DNA from: Haloterrigena alkaliphila
GTDB lineage: Archaea; Halobacteriota; Halobacteria; Halobacteriales; Natrialbaceae
Assembly: GCF_017352155.2 (NCBI RefSeq)
Contig: NZ_CP071462.1
Coordinates: forward strand, 3,286,001 to 3,350,000
Length of the DNA: 64,000 nucleotides
Direction: 5' to 3'
A program made the position numbers and the translations under genes. Positions 22,083 through 31,094 of the stretch are shown piece by piece (within the stretch, counting starts at the first letter, position 1; every line of letters starts with the position of its first letter). Below the pieces are notes generated by a model. That model saw only the letters and a list, made by a program, of their open reading frames with translations. It searched no databases and was not told the origin of the DNA.

Positions 22083-22651
22083 GCGACGACGACGCTTCGC
22101 CGGCCGACGCGGACGAGCCGCCCGCCACGGACGACACCGGTCCGGTCGAGCCGACCGCGTCCTCGGAGTCCCTGCTGTTGACCTACGCCGCTCCCTTTCT
22201 CGGCGTCGTCCTGATCGCCGTCGGCCTGCCACTCTCGATCGTCGGCGGCTACGTGGTCGTTCAGGACGGCGTCGGACTGTGCGGCGAGCCGACGATCACG
22301 GCGACGCCCGCCGACGAGTACGACGAATCGCTGGCGACGATCGAAGAAACGCCCGCCGACCAGCTCTCGGCGGCCGAACGGCGGGCCCTCGAGGAAGCGA
22401 TCGACAGCCCACTCCAAGAGGGGAAAGTCGCCGGCGAACTCGAGAACCGGGCGGCGTTCCTCGAGGGAACGGTCGTCGAGTACGAAGGGGAGCGCTACTA
22501 CGTCCAGATCACGTCGCAGAACTCCTGTCTCGAGGTGCGGCCGTTGCTGTTCCCGATCGGTGCGGTAGCGATCCTCGTGGGGATCGGCGGCGTGTTGACG
22601 CCCCCGATCTACCGGAAGCTGGCGGGCTTCGAGGAACGAATGCGGCGATAG
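22079..22651 (+). CDS. Two-helix membrane protein coupled to coxA
   Basis: The 190-residue protein has an acidic N-terminal segment (1-35), a membrane helix (about 40-62), an extracellular loop with Cys residues (LCGEPTITATPADEYDESLA ... NSCLEVRPL) and a second helix (about 160-178) before a basic end. The 4-base overlap with coxA argues for an oxidase accessory subunit or assembly factor. The two Cys could form a disulphide. I do not recognise a family. Confidence 0.7.
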   Translation: MSDDDASPADADEPPATDDTGPVEPTASSESLLLTYAAPFLGVVLIAVGLPLSIVGGYVVVQDGVGLCGEPTITATPADEYDESLATIEETPADQLSAAERRALEEAIDSPLQEGKVAGELENRAAFLEGTVVEYEGERYYVQITSQNSCLEVRPLLFPIGAVAILVGIGGVLTPPIYRKLAGFEERMRR

Positions 22652-22741
22652 GGCGGACGAGCGATCGGGTCGAAGACGGGGGTGCGTCGCGACCGGGGCC
22701 TCTCGGCGGAACCGCGTCTCGGTCGGCCGCTCGCGCTCGGC

Positions 22742-23641
22742 TTACTTGTTCGAGTCGTCGGTGGTGTTCGAGCTTCCGTCGCTCGACGTACCGGTCGCGT
22801 TCGAGTCGCTCGCCGCCTCGTCGTCGGGTCGGTTCGGCGTATCGTTGGTCATCGGACTCGGCTGGGGTGCGATGACCTCTCCGTCACCCGGCTGCTCGGG
22901 GAGGTAGGAGAACTGCCCCTTGCCGTCCGGCGACTCGCCTTGCGTCCAGGGGTAGCCCGGATCGGGCTGCTGTTCGCGTCTGGTCGACATGAAGGCGTAG
23001 TTGTACTCCTGGTTCTCCTGTTCCTGCGGGAAGCTCGCGGGAACGGGAACCGGGTCGTCCAGCGACTCGAGGGCCTCGAGCCACTGGTTCTGGTGCATGG
23101 TGTCCCGAGCGATGAGGTAGGCCAGCATGTCCTTCATGCCGGGGTCGTCGGTGTACTCGTAGAGCCGCGTCGCGAGGGTGCGACCGGTCGCCTCGGACAT
23201 CACGTTCGCGTAGAGGTCGCCGGCGAGGTTCCCCGACGCGACGATGTAGTTGCCGGTGAAGGGGACGCCGTTGCTGTCGACGGGCATCGCAGACTCGCCC
23301 GCAGACAGGAACTGGCGGGGGTTCTGGCCGGTCATCGCCGCGGCCGTCGCCGCTGTCTCCTGCGCCTCGTCGCCCATCTGCTTGGCCGACCCGCGGAGGT
23401 TCTTGGTGACCGCGGTGGCGAGCATCTCGATGTGGCCGAGTTCCTCGGCGGCGGTCTCCATCAACAGGTTCCGATACTGCTCGTAGCCTTCGGGGAGGGC
23501 CCACGCCTGGAACATGTACTGCATCGCGACGCGCATCTCGCCTTCCTGCCCACCGATCGCCTGCTGGAGAAGTTTCGCGAAGTGCGGATCCGGTTCTTCG
23601 ACGGTGACCTCGTACTGGAGTTCCGGTTCTTGGAAGAACAT
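22742..23641 (-). CDS. Manganese catalase
   Basis: The 299-residue four-helix-bundle dimanganese enzyme disproportionates hydrogen peroxide. Metal-ligand segments are GGQEGEMRVAMQYMFQAW, AAEELGHIEML and the later RDTMHQNQWLEALE. A Ser/Asp-rich tail (about 265-299) is disordered and typical of halophile versions. The ATG at 23641 (MFFQEPELQYEV) is the family start; an upstream ATG at 23758 would add unrelated sequence. Its place among oxidase genes suggests peroxide protection during respiration, an inference. It diverges from the Tat-signal gene next to it. Confidence 0.93.
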   Translation of the reverse strand: MFFQEPELQYEVTVEEPDPHFAKLLQQAIGGQEGEMRVAMQYMFQAWALPEGYEQYRNLLMETAAEELGHIEMLATAVTKNLRGSAKQMGDEAQETAATAAAMTGQNPRQFLSAGESAMPVDSNGVPFTGNYIVASGNLAGDLYANVMSEATGRTLATRLYEYTDDPGMKDMLAYLIARDTMHQNQWLEALESLDDPVPVPASFPQEQENQEYNYAFMSTRREQQPDPGYPWTQGESPDGKGQFSYLPEQPGDGEVIAPQPSPMTNDTPNRPDDEAASDSNATGTSSDGSSNTTDDSNK

Positions 23642-23758
23642 CCACCCGATTCTGGCCAGCGCTACGGAGATAATGCTGTCACTTGCCAGTGCTCCCGTTG
23701 TATCGACATGGCCAATCATTATTTCAACGCCGATAGTCGGATGGACGGCAGAGTACAC

Positions 23759-24190
23759 ATGCGAAAGGATACGTCAGGATCGACGGCGCGACGAACGTTC
23801 CTCAAGTACAGCCTCGTGTCGACGAGCACACTCGTTGGGACCTCGAGTACAGGAGCAGCGGCGGAGACGCCTCGCGATCCGGCCGGACCGGCGGACCGGA
23901 CGGTCGAACGGGGCGTGATGCGCGCGTACCAGTATATACCGAACAGTCGAGTCACGGTCCGTGACGCCGTCGACCGGCAACCCAGCGGTCTCGAGGACGC
24001 GTTCGGCTACGTCGTCGCGTACGACGCCGCGCCGTCCCTCCAGGCCCTGCTGTTCACGACCGCCGACGGGGGCGGCGGCGAGTCGGACTCCCGCCCCCTC
24101 CAGTCTGGCGATTCACTCTCCCTCGGTGGCGTTCAGGACGCGCCGTCGGATGCGAGTCGCCGGTACGTCACCGTCGGCGTCGAGCAGTGA
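23759..24190 (+). CDS. Small Tat-exported protein of unknown function
   Basis: The 143-residue protein has a twin-arginine signal, ARRTFLKYSLVSTSTLVG, and a cleavage-like AAAET. The mature domain of about 100 residues begins PRDPAGPADRTVERG and contains ALLFTTADGGGG, with no metal motif. The ATG at 23759 places the RR motif correctly; an ATG at 23708 is also in frame. Divergent from the Mn catalase, it may share that promoter region. No family is recognised. Confidence 0.65.
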   Translation: MRKDTSGSTARRTFLKYSLVSTSTLVGTSSTGAAAETPRDPAGPADRTVERGVMRAYQYIPNSRVTVRDAVDRQPSGLEDAFGYVVAYDAAPSLQALLFTTADGGGGESDSRPLQSGDSLSLGGVQDAPSDASRRYVTVGVEQ

Positions 24191-24272
24191 GGCTGATGGG
24201 CTGTCCATCGACGACAGCGGGTCGTCAGCCTCACTGGGGTTTTTCCCGACTGGCTGTGGTACGCCGCCCGAG

Positions 24273-24467
24273 GTGAATACGGTGGTCGAAAACGGCGAGC
24301 GGCGACGCGCCGCGGCGAGGTGTGCGCGCTGTGGCAGGATCGGCATCGTCTACGTCTGGCCCGACGGCACGCGGAAACCGCTCGGACAGACGGCGTTCTG
24401 TGACTGCGACGAGCAGACGCTTCGCCTCCTCGAGGAAGAGCGCGAAGCCGGCGGCGACGGCCCGTAG
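24273..24467 (+). CDS. Zinc-binding microprotein
   Basis: The 64-residue protein has a GTG start. CARC near the start and CDC further on, separated by IGIVYVWPDGTRKPLGQTAF, suggest a small zinc-binding beta hairpin, followed by a charged helix (EQTLRLLEEEREAGG). It lies between the Tat protein gene and coxC. The sequence composition is clearly coding, but the function is unknown. A GTG at 24282 is an alternative start. Confidence 0.6.
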   Translation: MNTVVENGERRRAAARCARCGRIGIVYVWPDGTRKPLGQTAFCDCDEQTLRLLEEEREAGGDGP

Positions 24468-24539
24468 CGGTCCGCGAGAGTGCCGCTGGCGCGGGAACAC
24501 CGTTACCGGCCGGTTCCGCGGCGTCGTCTCGCGGTTCGA

Positions 24540-25487
24540 TCAGACGGCCGCGCCGACGTAGAGGACGAGCACGAGGAACACCCAGACGACGTCCACGAAG
24601 TGCCAGTACAGCGAGACGGTCGCGACGGAGGTGTCGCGGTCGGGGCCGTAGTGGCCTCGGAGCGCCCGCCAGACCAGCACGGCGATGCCGCCGACGCCGA
24701 GCGCGACGTGGAACCCGTGGAGGCCGGTCAACGCGAAGAAGGCGCTCCCGAAGACGCCGCTACCGAGGGTGAACCCCTCGTGGACGACGAACTCGTAGTA
24801 CTCGTAGACCTGTCCGCCGAGGAAGACGACCCCGAGCGCGAGCGTCGTCCCGAGCAGGCCGAGGAAGCGCCGTCGATTGCCGTCCTCGAGGGCCTCGTGG
24901 GCGTAGTGGAACGTGACGCTGCTGGCGAGCAGGAGTAGGGTGTTGACGACCACGAGCGAGCCAAGCAGGGGCGGCAGTTCCTCGGGCGGCCACGTCCCGA
25001 CCCTGACGAAGAAGTAGTAGATAAACAGCGCGCCGAACGTCGAGACGTCGGTCGTGAGAAAGAGCAGCGTCGTCGAGACGTACGAGTCGCGGGACGTGGA
25101 CGTTCGCCCGGCGAGAAACGCCTCGTCGACCCAGCCGGCGATCCCGGCCAGCAGGACGATCGCCCCGACGACGGCGAGTCCGCCGCCGACGAGCGGTGGG
25201 ACGAGCCCCGTCTCGTTGCCCAGGATCGCGATCGCGACGCCGCCGTAGAGTCCAGTCGCCCCGGCGGCGCCGATCAGGGGCCAGCGACTGCGGTGTTCGT
25301 GCTCGTCGTGGTCGACGTCGGGTTCGTGGGGACTGTCGGGGCCGACCGGCCCGTCCGGATCCGCGCGTTCGGCCGTCGCTCCGTCGCTCGAGACGCCGTG
25401 TCCGCCGCCGTCGCTCCGGAGGGGTGTCGGCTCGAGCGACGAATCGGCGTCGTCGCTCGAATCGCTCGCGTCGCTGCGCCGAGCCAT
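24540..25487 (-). CDS. coxC: Cytochrome c oxidase subunit III
   Basis: The 315-residue protein has a long acidic cytoplasmic N-terminus (about 1-70, with HDEHEHRSRW), then seven predicted membrane helices. Family marks are LTTDVSTFGALFIYYFF, FHYAHEALEDGNRRRF, FFALTGLHGFHVALG and the ending SLYWHFVDVVWVFLV. It completes an A-type oxidase with the coxA and coxB genes, although it is on the opposite strand to coxA and 2.5 kb away. The ATG at 25487 (MARRSDASD) is preferred over 25523. Confidence 0.92.
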   Translation of the reverse strand: MARRSDASDSSDDADSSLEPTPLRSDGGGHGVSSDGATAERADPDGPVGPDSPHEPDVDHDEHEHRSRWPLIGAAGATGLYGGVAIAILGNETGLVPPLVGGGLAVVGAIVLLAGIAGWVDEAFLAGRTSTSRDSYVSTTLLFLTTDVSTFGALFIYYFFVRVGTWPPEELPPLLGSLVVVNTLLLLASSVTFHYAHEALEDGNRRRFLGLLGTTLALGVVFLGGQVYEYYEFVVHEGFTLGSGVFGSAFFALTGLHGFHVALGVGGIAVLVWRALRGHYGPDRDTSVATVSLYWHFVDVVWVFLVLVLYVGAAV

Positions 25488-25585
25488 ATCGGCCCTCCAA
25501 CGCGAAGGCGGAAAAAGGGTCACCGATTACGCACCGGTAAGGGATTCGTACAGGGCCTCGACTACCGATCGGTGTGGATCCGCGA

Positions 25586-27127
25586 CTACTGACCGACCGA
25601 CTCGCGGTCGTCCGACAGCGCGGGGAGCGTAAAGGAGAACGTCGTCCCCTCGCCGGGTTCCGAGTCGACCCAGATCTCGCCGCCGTGTCGTTCGACGATG
25701 CGACGACAGAGCGCGAGTCCGATCCCCGTCCCCGCGTGTTCTTCGTTCGTGTGCAGTCGTTCGAAAATCTGGAAGATACGGTCGGCCTGATCCGGGTCGA
25801 GACCGATCCCGTCGTCCCGTACCGACACGATCCACTCCGCGCCGTCGGTCTTCGCGGAGACGTGAATGCGCGGCGGCCCGTCGCCGCTGTACTCGAGGGC
25901 GTTCTCCAGCAGGTTCTGGAACACCTGCCGGAGCTGGCTGGCGTCGCCCTCGACGCGCGGCAGGTTCTCGACGGTGAGGTCGGCGTCGTACTCCTCGAGT
26001 TTCACCTGAAGGTCCGTCCGGACGTCCGCGAGCACGGCGTCCAGATCGACCGGCCCCAGCGAGTCGCCCTGCGTCTCGACGCGGGAGTACGCGAGGAGGC
26101 CGTCGATCATCTCTCTCATCCGCTCGGCGCCGTCGGTCGCGTAGTCGACGAACTCCCGGCCGTCCGCGCCGAGTTCGTCGCCGTATCGGTCCTCGAGCAA
26201 CTCGAGGTAGCTCGAGACCATCCGCAGGGGTTCCTGGAGGTCGTGGGAGACGGCGTACGCGAACTGTTCGAGCCGTTCGTTCGAGTCCTCGAGTCGTCGC
26301 TGATACGTGATGAGGTCGGTGACATCTTGGACCATCAACATCCCCGCGACCACCGCGCCGTCGTCGTCGGTGACGGGGATCGTTCGGACGAGCCAGTGCC
26401 GGTCGGCGTACTCGATCTCGACCCGCTCTCGGTCGCCGTCCAGAGCGTCCCGGATGGCCGGTTCCACGGTCTCGGCGACGTCGTCGCCGAACGCCTCTCG
26501 AGGGGTCTGCTCGTTGAGGTCCGCCGGATCGATCGGGAGTCGGTCGAACGCCTCGCCCGCCGCGAGGGAGAACCGCGGTTGGTCGTCGAACAACGCGACG
26601 ATTCCGTCGGGGAACCGCTCGGCGAGCGTCCGGTATCGGCGTTCGGATGCCGATATCCGGTCGTACATCCGCTGGAGTTCTCGTTCTCGCTCTCGGAGTT
26701 CGTCGGTGTACCGCCGCTGGTTGGCGTTGTAGACGCCGATGCCGAAGGCGGCGACGATCCCGAAGAGGACGCCGTTGAGCGCGAGCGCGTACGGTTTCGG
26801 CTCCGCCATCACGCGGAGCTGGATCGCGACGATCCACAGGAACAACAGCGCGATCAGCCCGCCGACGAGGAGGTTCCACTTCGCGACGGTCACGACGTAC
26901 TCGGTCTCCCACTCCAGCCGAACGATCCACGCTCCCGCGAGGACGAGCCCGAACGCGAGGACGAGCAGCGCGCTGTTCTCGAGCAGCGTCCACAGCAGGC
27001 TCCACGAGAGGTTGCGGAGGTCGTCCCAGATGTCGTAGAGCGGGACGAGCAGGATCAGGAGACCGAGTCCGGAGACGCACCCGCCGGCGAGGTATCGACG
27101 AGCGCGTTCGCTGTCGATCGATGGCAC
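25586..27127 (-). CDS. Membrane sensor histidine kinase (four TM, PAS, HisKA, HATPase)
   Basis: The 513-residue protein has four N-terminal membrane helices (about 12-32, 50-68, 83-105 and 114-134), then a linker helix. A PAS domain (about 165-275) is followed by HisKA with phospho-acceptor H295 in YAVSHDLQEPLRM, and a HATPase with N box NLLENALEYSG, G1 DDGIGLD and G2 GTGIGLALCRR. No response regulator is adjacent, as is common for haloarchaeal orphan kinases. The kinase half is nearly the same as those of the genes at 54836 and 58506. Located beside the oxidase genes, it could sense redox or membrane state (inferred). Confidence 0.92.
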   Translation of the reverse strand: MPSIDSERARRYLAGGCVSGLGLLILLVPLYDIWDDLRNLSWSLLWTLLENSALLVLAFGLVLAGAWIVRLEWETEYVVTVAKWNLLVGGLIALLFLWIVAIQLRVMAEPKPYALALNGVLFGIVAAFGIGVYNANQRRYTDELRERERELQRMYDRISASERRYRTLAERFPDGIVALFDDQPRFSLAAGEAFDRLPIDPADLNEQTPREAFGDDVAETVEPAIRDALDGDRERVEIEYADRHWLVRTIPVTDDDGAVVAGMLMVQDVTDLITYQRRLEDSNERLEQFAYAVSHDLQEPLRMVSSYLELLEDRYGDELGADGREFVDYATDGAERMREMIDGLLAYSRVETQGDSLGPVDLDAVLADVRTDLQVKLEEYDADLTVENLPRVEGDASQLRQVFQNLLENALEYSGDGPPRIHVSAKTDGAEWIVSVRDDGIGLDPDQADRIFQIFERLHTNEEHAGTGIGLALCRRIVERHGGEIWVDSEPGEGTTFSFTLPALSDDRESVGQ

Positions 27128-27224
27128 GGGTGATCGTAAGACCGGCCCCTTCCTAAGTGCTGGTTTTCCTCCAACCGGATGGGAACCCGACCGCGTCGGG
27201 TGACTCCGCGGCGGCCGCCCGTCG

Positions 27225-28616
27225 TCAGTAGAAGTACTCGTCCTCGCGCAACTGGACGTAGCCCCCGTCGCGGTAGGCGTACTTGCGGCGCTTGTACTGG
27301 AGGAGGACCTTCGAGGCGCCCAGTCCGGCCGTGTAGCCGCGGCTGATCAGGTTGCCGCCGCCGGCCCCGCGTTGCATCTCGTTGACCACCGAGAACGTCC
27401 GGTCCCAGTCGTGGGGTTCGTAGTCGGCGACGATGTCCGCGAAGGCGACGTTGCGCAGGATCTCGTCGCCGATCGCGTCCTTCCAGAGGTCGTTGTAGCC
27501 CTCGAGGGAGTCGGTCGCGGCGAGTCGGCCGGCGATCTTCCCCGTTCGGACGGCGACGTGGTAGCCGCCCTCGTGGAACGCGGAGGTCGTGCCCATCGCG
27601 CCGCCCGCGACGGCGATGTTGGCGCCGACGGGCGACTCGATCGGCCGCGTCGAGGAGATCGGGTAGGTCTCGGTCCCCTTGGACTTTCCGCGGTCCTCGA
27701 CGCGCGGGATGTCCTTCTCGATGTCGTACTCGTCGCCGTACTCCTGCTCGAGCAGGCGGCGGATGTACTCCGACCCGGAGGGCAGCCGCTCGTCGTCGGG
27801 TCGCAGGAGTCTGTAGGCCCCGGGATTTCTGACGTCCCCGAGTTCCATCCCGATGGGCATCGTCAGGCCGACGCGGGCGACGGTGCCGTCGTTGGGGAAG
27901 ATCCACGGGTAGGCAGTCTCGCCGGGCATGTACCCCCACCAGAACGTGAGGGTGTCCTCGAACTCCTCGAACAGTTCCTCGGGGAACTCCCGATACTCCT
28001 GGTAGGCGATGTGATTCGCTTCGGGGGGCGAGAGGTAGTCGGAGACGCTGCGCCCCGGCGCCGTGAACTGGTCGAGCGCATCCAGCGTGATGCGGCGCTG
28101 CGGGCCGTCGGCCAGCACGACGTACTGGGCTTCGATCCGGTCGCCGTTCGAGAGGGTCAGCGTGTGGGTCGGCCCCTTCGGGCTCGAGGCGCGGAGGTCG
28201 GTCTCGAGGTCCTTGACGCCCGTGCCGACCCGGAGGTCGGCGCCGGCGTCGGTGGCGCGCTCGTAGAGCCAGTCGTCCATCCGCGCGCGGTGGAAGGTGT
28301 AGCCGAACTTCGGGTAGGTCGCCTCCATCCCCGTCGTCCGCAGTTCGACCGACGTCGAGGGGCCGACGAACTCGGTTCCCTCGAGTTCCCGCAGAATGAC
28401 GTCGTCGGGGATTTCCCGGTAGTCGAACTCCATGATGTCGATCCAGTAGTCGAGCATGCCGGCGGCGTCGGTCGAGTCCGGCCCGAGTCCCTCGCGGTCC
28501 TCCCGCGGGACGCCCTGTTCGAAGAGGACGGTCTCGGCGCCGTGGGCCGCGGCCCGCTCGGCTGCGGACGCCCCCGCGGGCCCGCCACCGACGATCGCGA
28601 CGTCTACGCGTTCCAT
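27225..28616 (-). CDS. Geranylgeranyl-reductase-family FAD oxidoreductase
   Basis: The 463-residue flavoprotein has an N-terminal Rossmann motif VAIVGGGPAGASAAERAA, RARMDDWLYERA and a second FAD-contact segment (NIAVAGGAMGTTSAFHEGG). The family reduces the isoprenoid chains of archaeal lipids or related prenyl groups. This member has an extra YFDYREIPDD-like region (DIMEFDYREIPDDV) and a Trp/Phe-rich central part (TFWWGYMPGE). It may act on lipids, menaquinone side chains or another polyprenyl substrate, and the substrate cannot be assigned. Confidence 0.85.
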   Translation of the reverse strand: MERVDVAIVGGGPAGASAAERAAAHGAETVLFEQGVPREDREGLGPDSTDAAGMLDYWIDIMEFDYREIPDDVILRELEGTEFVGPSTSVELRTTGMEATYPKFGYTFHRARMDDWLYERATDAGADLRVGTGVKDLETDLRASSPKGPTHTLTLSNGDRIEAQYVVLADGPQRRITLDALDQFTAPGRSVSDYLSPPEANHIAYQEYREFPEELFEEFEDTLTFWWGYMPGETAYPWIFPNDGTVARVGLTMPIGMELGDVRNPGAYRLLRPDDERLPSGSEYIRRLLEQEYGDEYDIEKDIPRVEDRGKSKGTETYPISSTRPIESPVGANIAVAGGAMGTTSAFHEGGYHVAVRTGKIAGRLAATDSLEGYNDLWKDAIGDEILRNVAFADIVADYEPHDWDRTFSVVNEMQRGAGGGNLISRGYTAGLGASKVLLQYKRRKYAYRDGGYVQLREDEYFY

Positions 28617-28710
28617 ACGCCGTTTGGACTCAACGAGCCGTTATAAAAACTGCGAGTGAATTTCCGTTCGTCGGGGGGTTCGTCTCTCGCTCGAGCCCTC
28701 GACTCGTTTT

Positions 28711-28871
28711 CCGGTGGCGCGCGCTGTCGGAAGACCGAGCGAAGCGAGGTGCGAACGGTGAACGAAGTGAACCGTGAGCGACAGCGAGGGGCTCCGACGG
28801 AATTGCGCGAGGGACGAGCGAACCCAGTGAGCGAATCGGTTGGGGAGGACGTGGCGATTCCCCGTTGCCAC
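28711..28871 (-). repeat. Dispersed intergenic repeat, copy A
   Basis: Read on the minus strand, this is GTGGCAACGGGGAATCGCCA, then CTCCCCAACCGATTCGCTCA, CGTCCCTCGCGCAATT and the terminal CAGCGCGCGCCACCGG. It matches copies B (29001) and C (36102) in block order, with variable sequence between blocks. The gene-free interval 28617-29359 is mostly occupied by copies A and B, which are head to head around 28872-29000. Confidence 0.8.
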
Positions 28872-29000
28872 GATGAGGTGCCATAGTACGATTGCCCATA
28901 TCGTTTCATTCGACCCATTCGGACTGAACGATACGTTCACTACAACATACGAATGGAACGGCGCTGCGATTGGAGCGGCGGATGAAACGAAGCGTCCTGC

Positions 29001-29185
29001 TACCGTGGCAACAGTGAGTCACCACGCCCTCCCTAGCCGATTCGTTCGCTCGCGCTCACGGCTAACGCCGTTCGCGTCCGCGGCGCGTAGCGCCGCGCTC
29101 TCGCTCACTCATCCCTCGCGCAATATCCTCGAGCGGTCCTCGTCGTCACTCGGACCGCTCGACAGCGCGCGCCACCGCACGCCGG
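29001..29185 (+). repeat. Dispersed intergenic repeat, copy B
   Basis: The copy starts TACCGTGGCAACAGTGAGTC and has CTCCCTAGCCGATTCGTTCG, CTCATCCCTCGCGCAAT and the end CAGCGCGCGCCACCGCACGC. It has internal palindromes, including GGCGCGTAGCGCC. It is in inverse orientation to copy A, and the 129 bases between them hold nothing that I recognise. Confidence 0.8.
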
Positions 29186-29359
29186 TTCCGCAGCCGAGCG
29201 GGGTATGTTCTTGTAGGGAGGGTGTTCGAACTGTTCTATACTACTCCACCGATAGCAGAACGCCGACTCGTTTTTCGATATTCGTTCTCCCTGTCCACAC
29301 CGATCGATAGCAGTGCCGGGAGACGAACGCTTTTGAAACCCCTGGACGACTCACCGAAC

Positions 29360-30331
29360 ATGAGCGACGCCGACGCGCCGGACGTGCTCGTCCTCCGGAC
29401 GGGCACCCACGGCATGCCAGTCGAGGAGTACGCCGCCGCGATCCGCGAGCGAATCCCGGAGCTGACGGTCGAACTCGCGCGCACGCCCGCCGCGGAGCGC
29501 GAGAAAATCGCGAACGCCCCGTTCGTCACTGGAATGACCGTCGACGAGGACATGGTCGCGGCCGCCGACGCCCTCGAGGTGTTCGCCTGCGCCTACGCGG
29601 GGACCGGTCACCTCCCTCTCGAGACGTTCGAGGAGCGGGGCGTCGCGGTCACGAACGCCTCGGGCGTCCACGGCCCGAACATCGGCGAGCACGTGCTGGG
29701 GGCGATACTGCACTTCACCCGGCGGTTCCACGTCGCCGAGCGCCAGCAGCGCCGCCGGGAGTGGCGCCACTACCAGGCCCACGAGTTGCAGGGGTCGACG
29801 GTGACGGTCGTCGGACTGGGCGCGATCGGCCAGTCGGTCTGCGAGCGCCTCGACCCCTTCGGCGTGGAGACGATCGGCGTCCGCTACACGCCGGAGAAGG
29901 GCGGCCCGACCGACGAGGTGATCGGCTTCGAGGGGGAGGCGTTCGACGACGCGCTCGCGCGGACCGACTACCTCGTGCTGGCGTGTCCGCTCACGGAGAC
30001 CACGCGCGGGCTGCTCGATCACGAGGCGTTCGTGACGATGAATCCCGACGCCGTGCTGGTCAATATCGCCCGCGGCCCGGTCGTCGACACCGACGCGCTG
30101 GTCGCGGCGCTGCGCTCGAACTGGATCCGCGGCGCCTCGCTGGACGTCACCGATCCCGAACCGCTGCCCGAGGACCACCCGCTGTGGACCTTCGAGAACG
30201 TCCAGATCACGCCCCACAACGCGGGGCACACGCCCGAGTACTACGAGCGACTGGCCGACATCGTCGCCGAGAACGCCCGCCGGTTCGCCGACGACCCCGA
30301 CGCGGAACTCGAGAATCAGGTCCTGCCCTGA
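29360..30331 (+). CDS. D-2-hydroxyacid dehydrogenase
   Basis: The 323-residue NAD(P)-dependent enzyme interconverts 2-oxoacids and D-2-hydroxyacids. The Rossmann motif VVGLGAIGQSV is followed by HVGVRYTPEKGG-like sequence (IGVRYTPEKGG). The catalytic triad is the Arg in NIARGPVVDT, the Glu in DVTDPEPLPEDHPLW and the His in ITPHNAGHTPEY. Enzymes of this haloarchaeal group have been characterised as 2-ketoacid reductases. The ATG at 29360 begins MSDADAPDVLVL; an upstream in-frame extension from 29222 is not protein-like. Confidence 0.92.
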   Translation: MSDADAPDVLVLRTGTHGMPVEEYAAAIRERIPELTVELARTPAAEREKIANAPFVTGMTVDEDMVAAADALEVFACAYAGTGHLPLETFEERGVAVTNASGVHGPNIGEHVLGAILHFTRRFHVAERQQRRREWRHYQAHELQGSTVTVVGLGAIGQSVCERLDPFGVETIGVRYTPEKGGPTDEVIGFEGEAFDDALARTDYLVLACPLTETTRGLLDHEAFVTMNPDAVLVNIARGPVVDTDALVAALRSNWIRGASLDVTDPEPLPEDHPLWTFENVQITPHNAGHTPEYYERLADIVAENARRFADDPDAELENQVLP

Positions 30332-30601
30332 ACCCGGTTCTACCCGAAATCCGGTTCTGCCCCGAACCGTCCGGCTCTGCATCGACCGCCCCCGCAACGA
30401 CCGGCCCCTCATCGTCCGGCCCTCCATCGTCCGGTCCCTGGCGAGGAGGCGCCGTCTGCTGCGGTTTTTTCACCCGGTAGCTCGAAGAGCCGCTATGAAA
30501 CGGACAGTACGCGTCGGTCGCGGGTCCGCGACCGCGCCCGACCGAGCGACGACTCGAGCGCCGACGGCTCGCGGACCGACGCCTCGAGCGGAGGGGACTC
30601 G

Positions 30602-31033
30602 ATGACGCTCACGTTCGACGGCACGGTGCTGGTCCCCGTGGCCGACCCGGACGACGGCGAGCGGACCGCGGCGGCGCTGGCGCCGCTGCTCACGGACCGA
30701 AGTACGGCGGTCCTCGTCAACGTGGTCGAGAAAGCCGGCGGCGCGCCGGACAAAGCCTCGGTCGAACAGCGCGAGGAGTACGCCGAGGAGATTTTCGAGC
30801 GCGCGCGCGGGCCGCTCGAGGCCACCGACGCGGCGGTCGAGACGGAGATCCGGTACGGGACCGACGTCGTGGACGAGATCTTCGCCGAGGCTCGAGACCG
30901 CGACGTCGACGCCGTCGTCTTCACGGCCCGGGAGGGGAGTCGATTCGCCGAACTGCTGACCGGCAGCGTGGCGCGGCGACTGGTCAAAGAAGCGGCCGTT
31001 CCGGTCGTCGCGCTGCCACACGGCGACGACTGA
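30602..31033 (+). CDS. Universal stress protein-like protein
   Basis: The 143-residue Usp-fold protein begins MTLTFDGTVLVPVADPDDGE, with a long acidic first half, then DVDAVVFTAREGSRFAELLTGSVARRLVKEA and VPVVALPH. The ATP loop is modified (TAREGSRF instead of GTRG). The gene stands alone and converges with a TrmB-type regulator gene 61 bases away. The 270 bases before it hold no feature that I can support. Confidence 0.8.
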   Translation: MTLTFDGTVLVPVADPDDGERTAAALAPLLTDRSTAVLVNVVEKAGGAPDKASVEQREEYAEEIFERARGPLEATDAAVETEIRYGTDVVDEIFAEARDRDVDAVVFTAREGSRFAELLTGSVARRLVKEAAVPVVALPHGDD

Positions 31034-31094
31034 CGGTCCTCCGCGAGGACTCGCGGACTCACGACGCGCCCGCTCTATGCGTGTCGCCGTGCGC

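Noticed and set aside
28617-29359. A CRISPR-like array in the repeat-rich interval
   Set aside because: Only two large, inverted, non-identical repeat copies exist, with no short regular spacer pattern.
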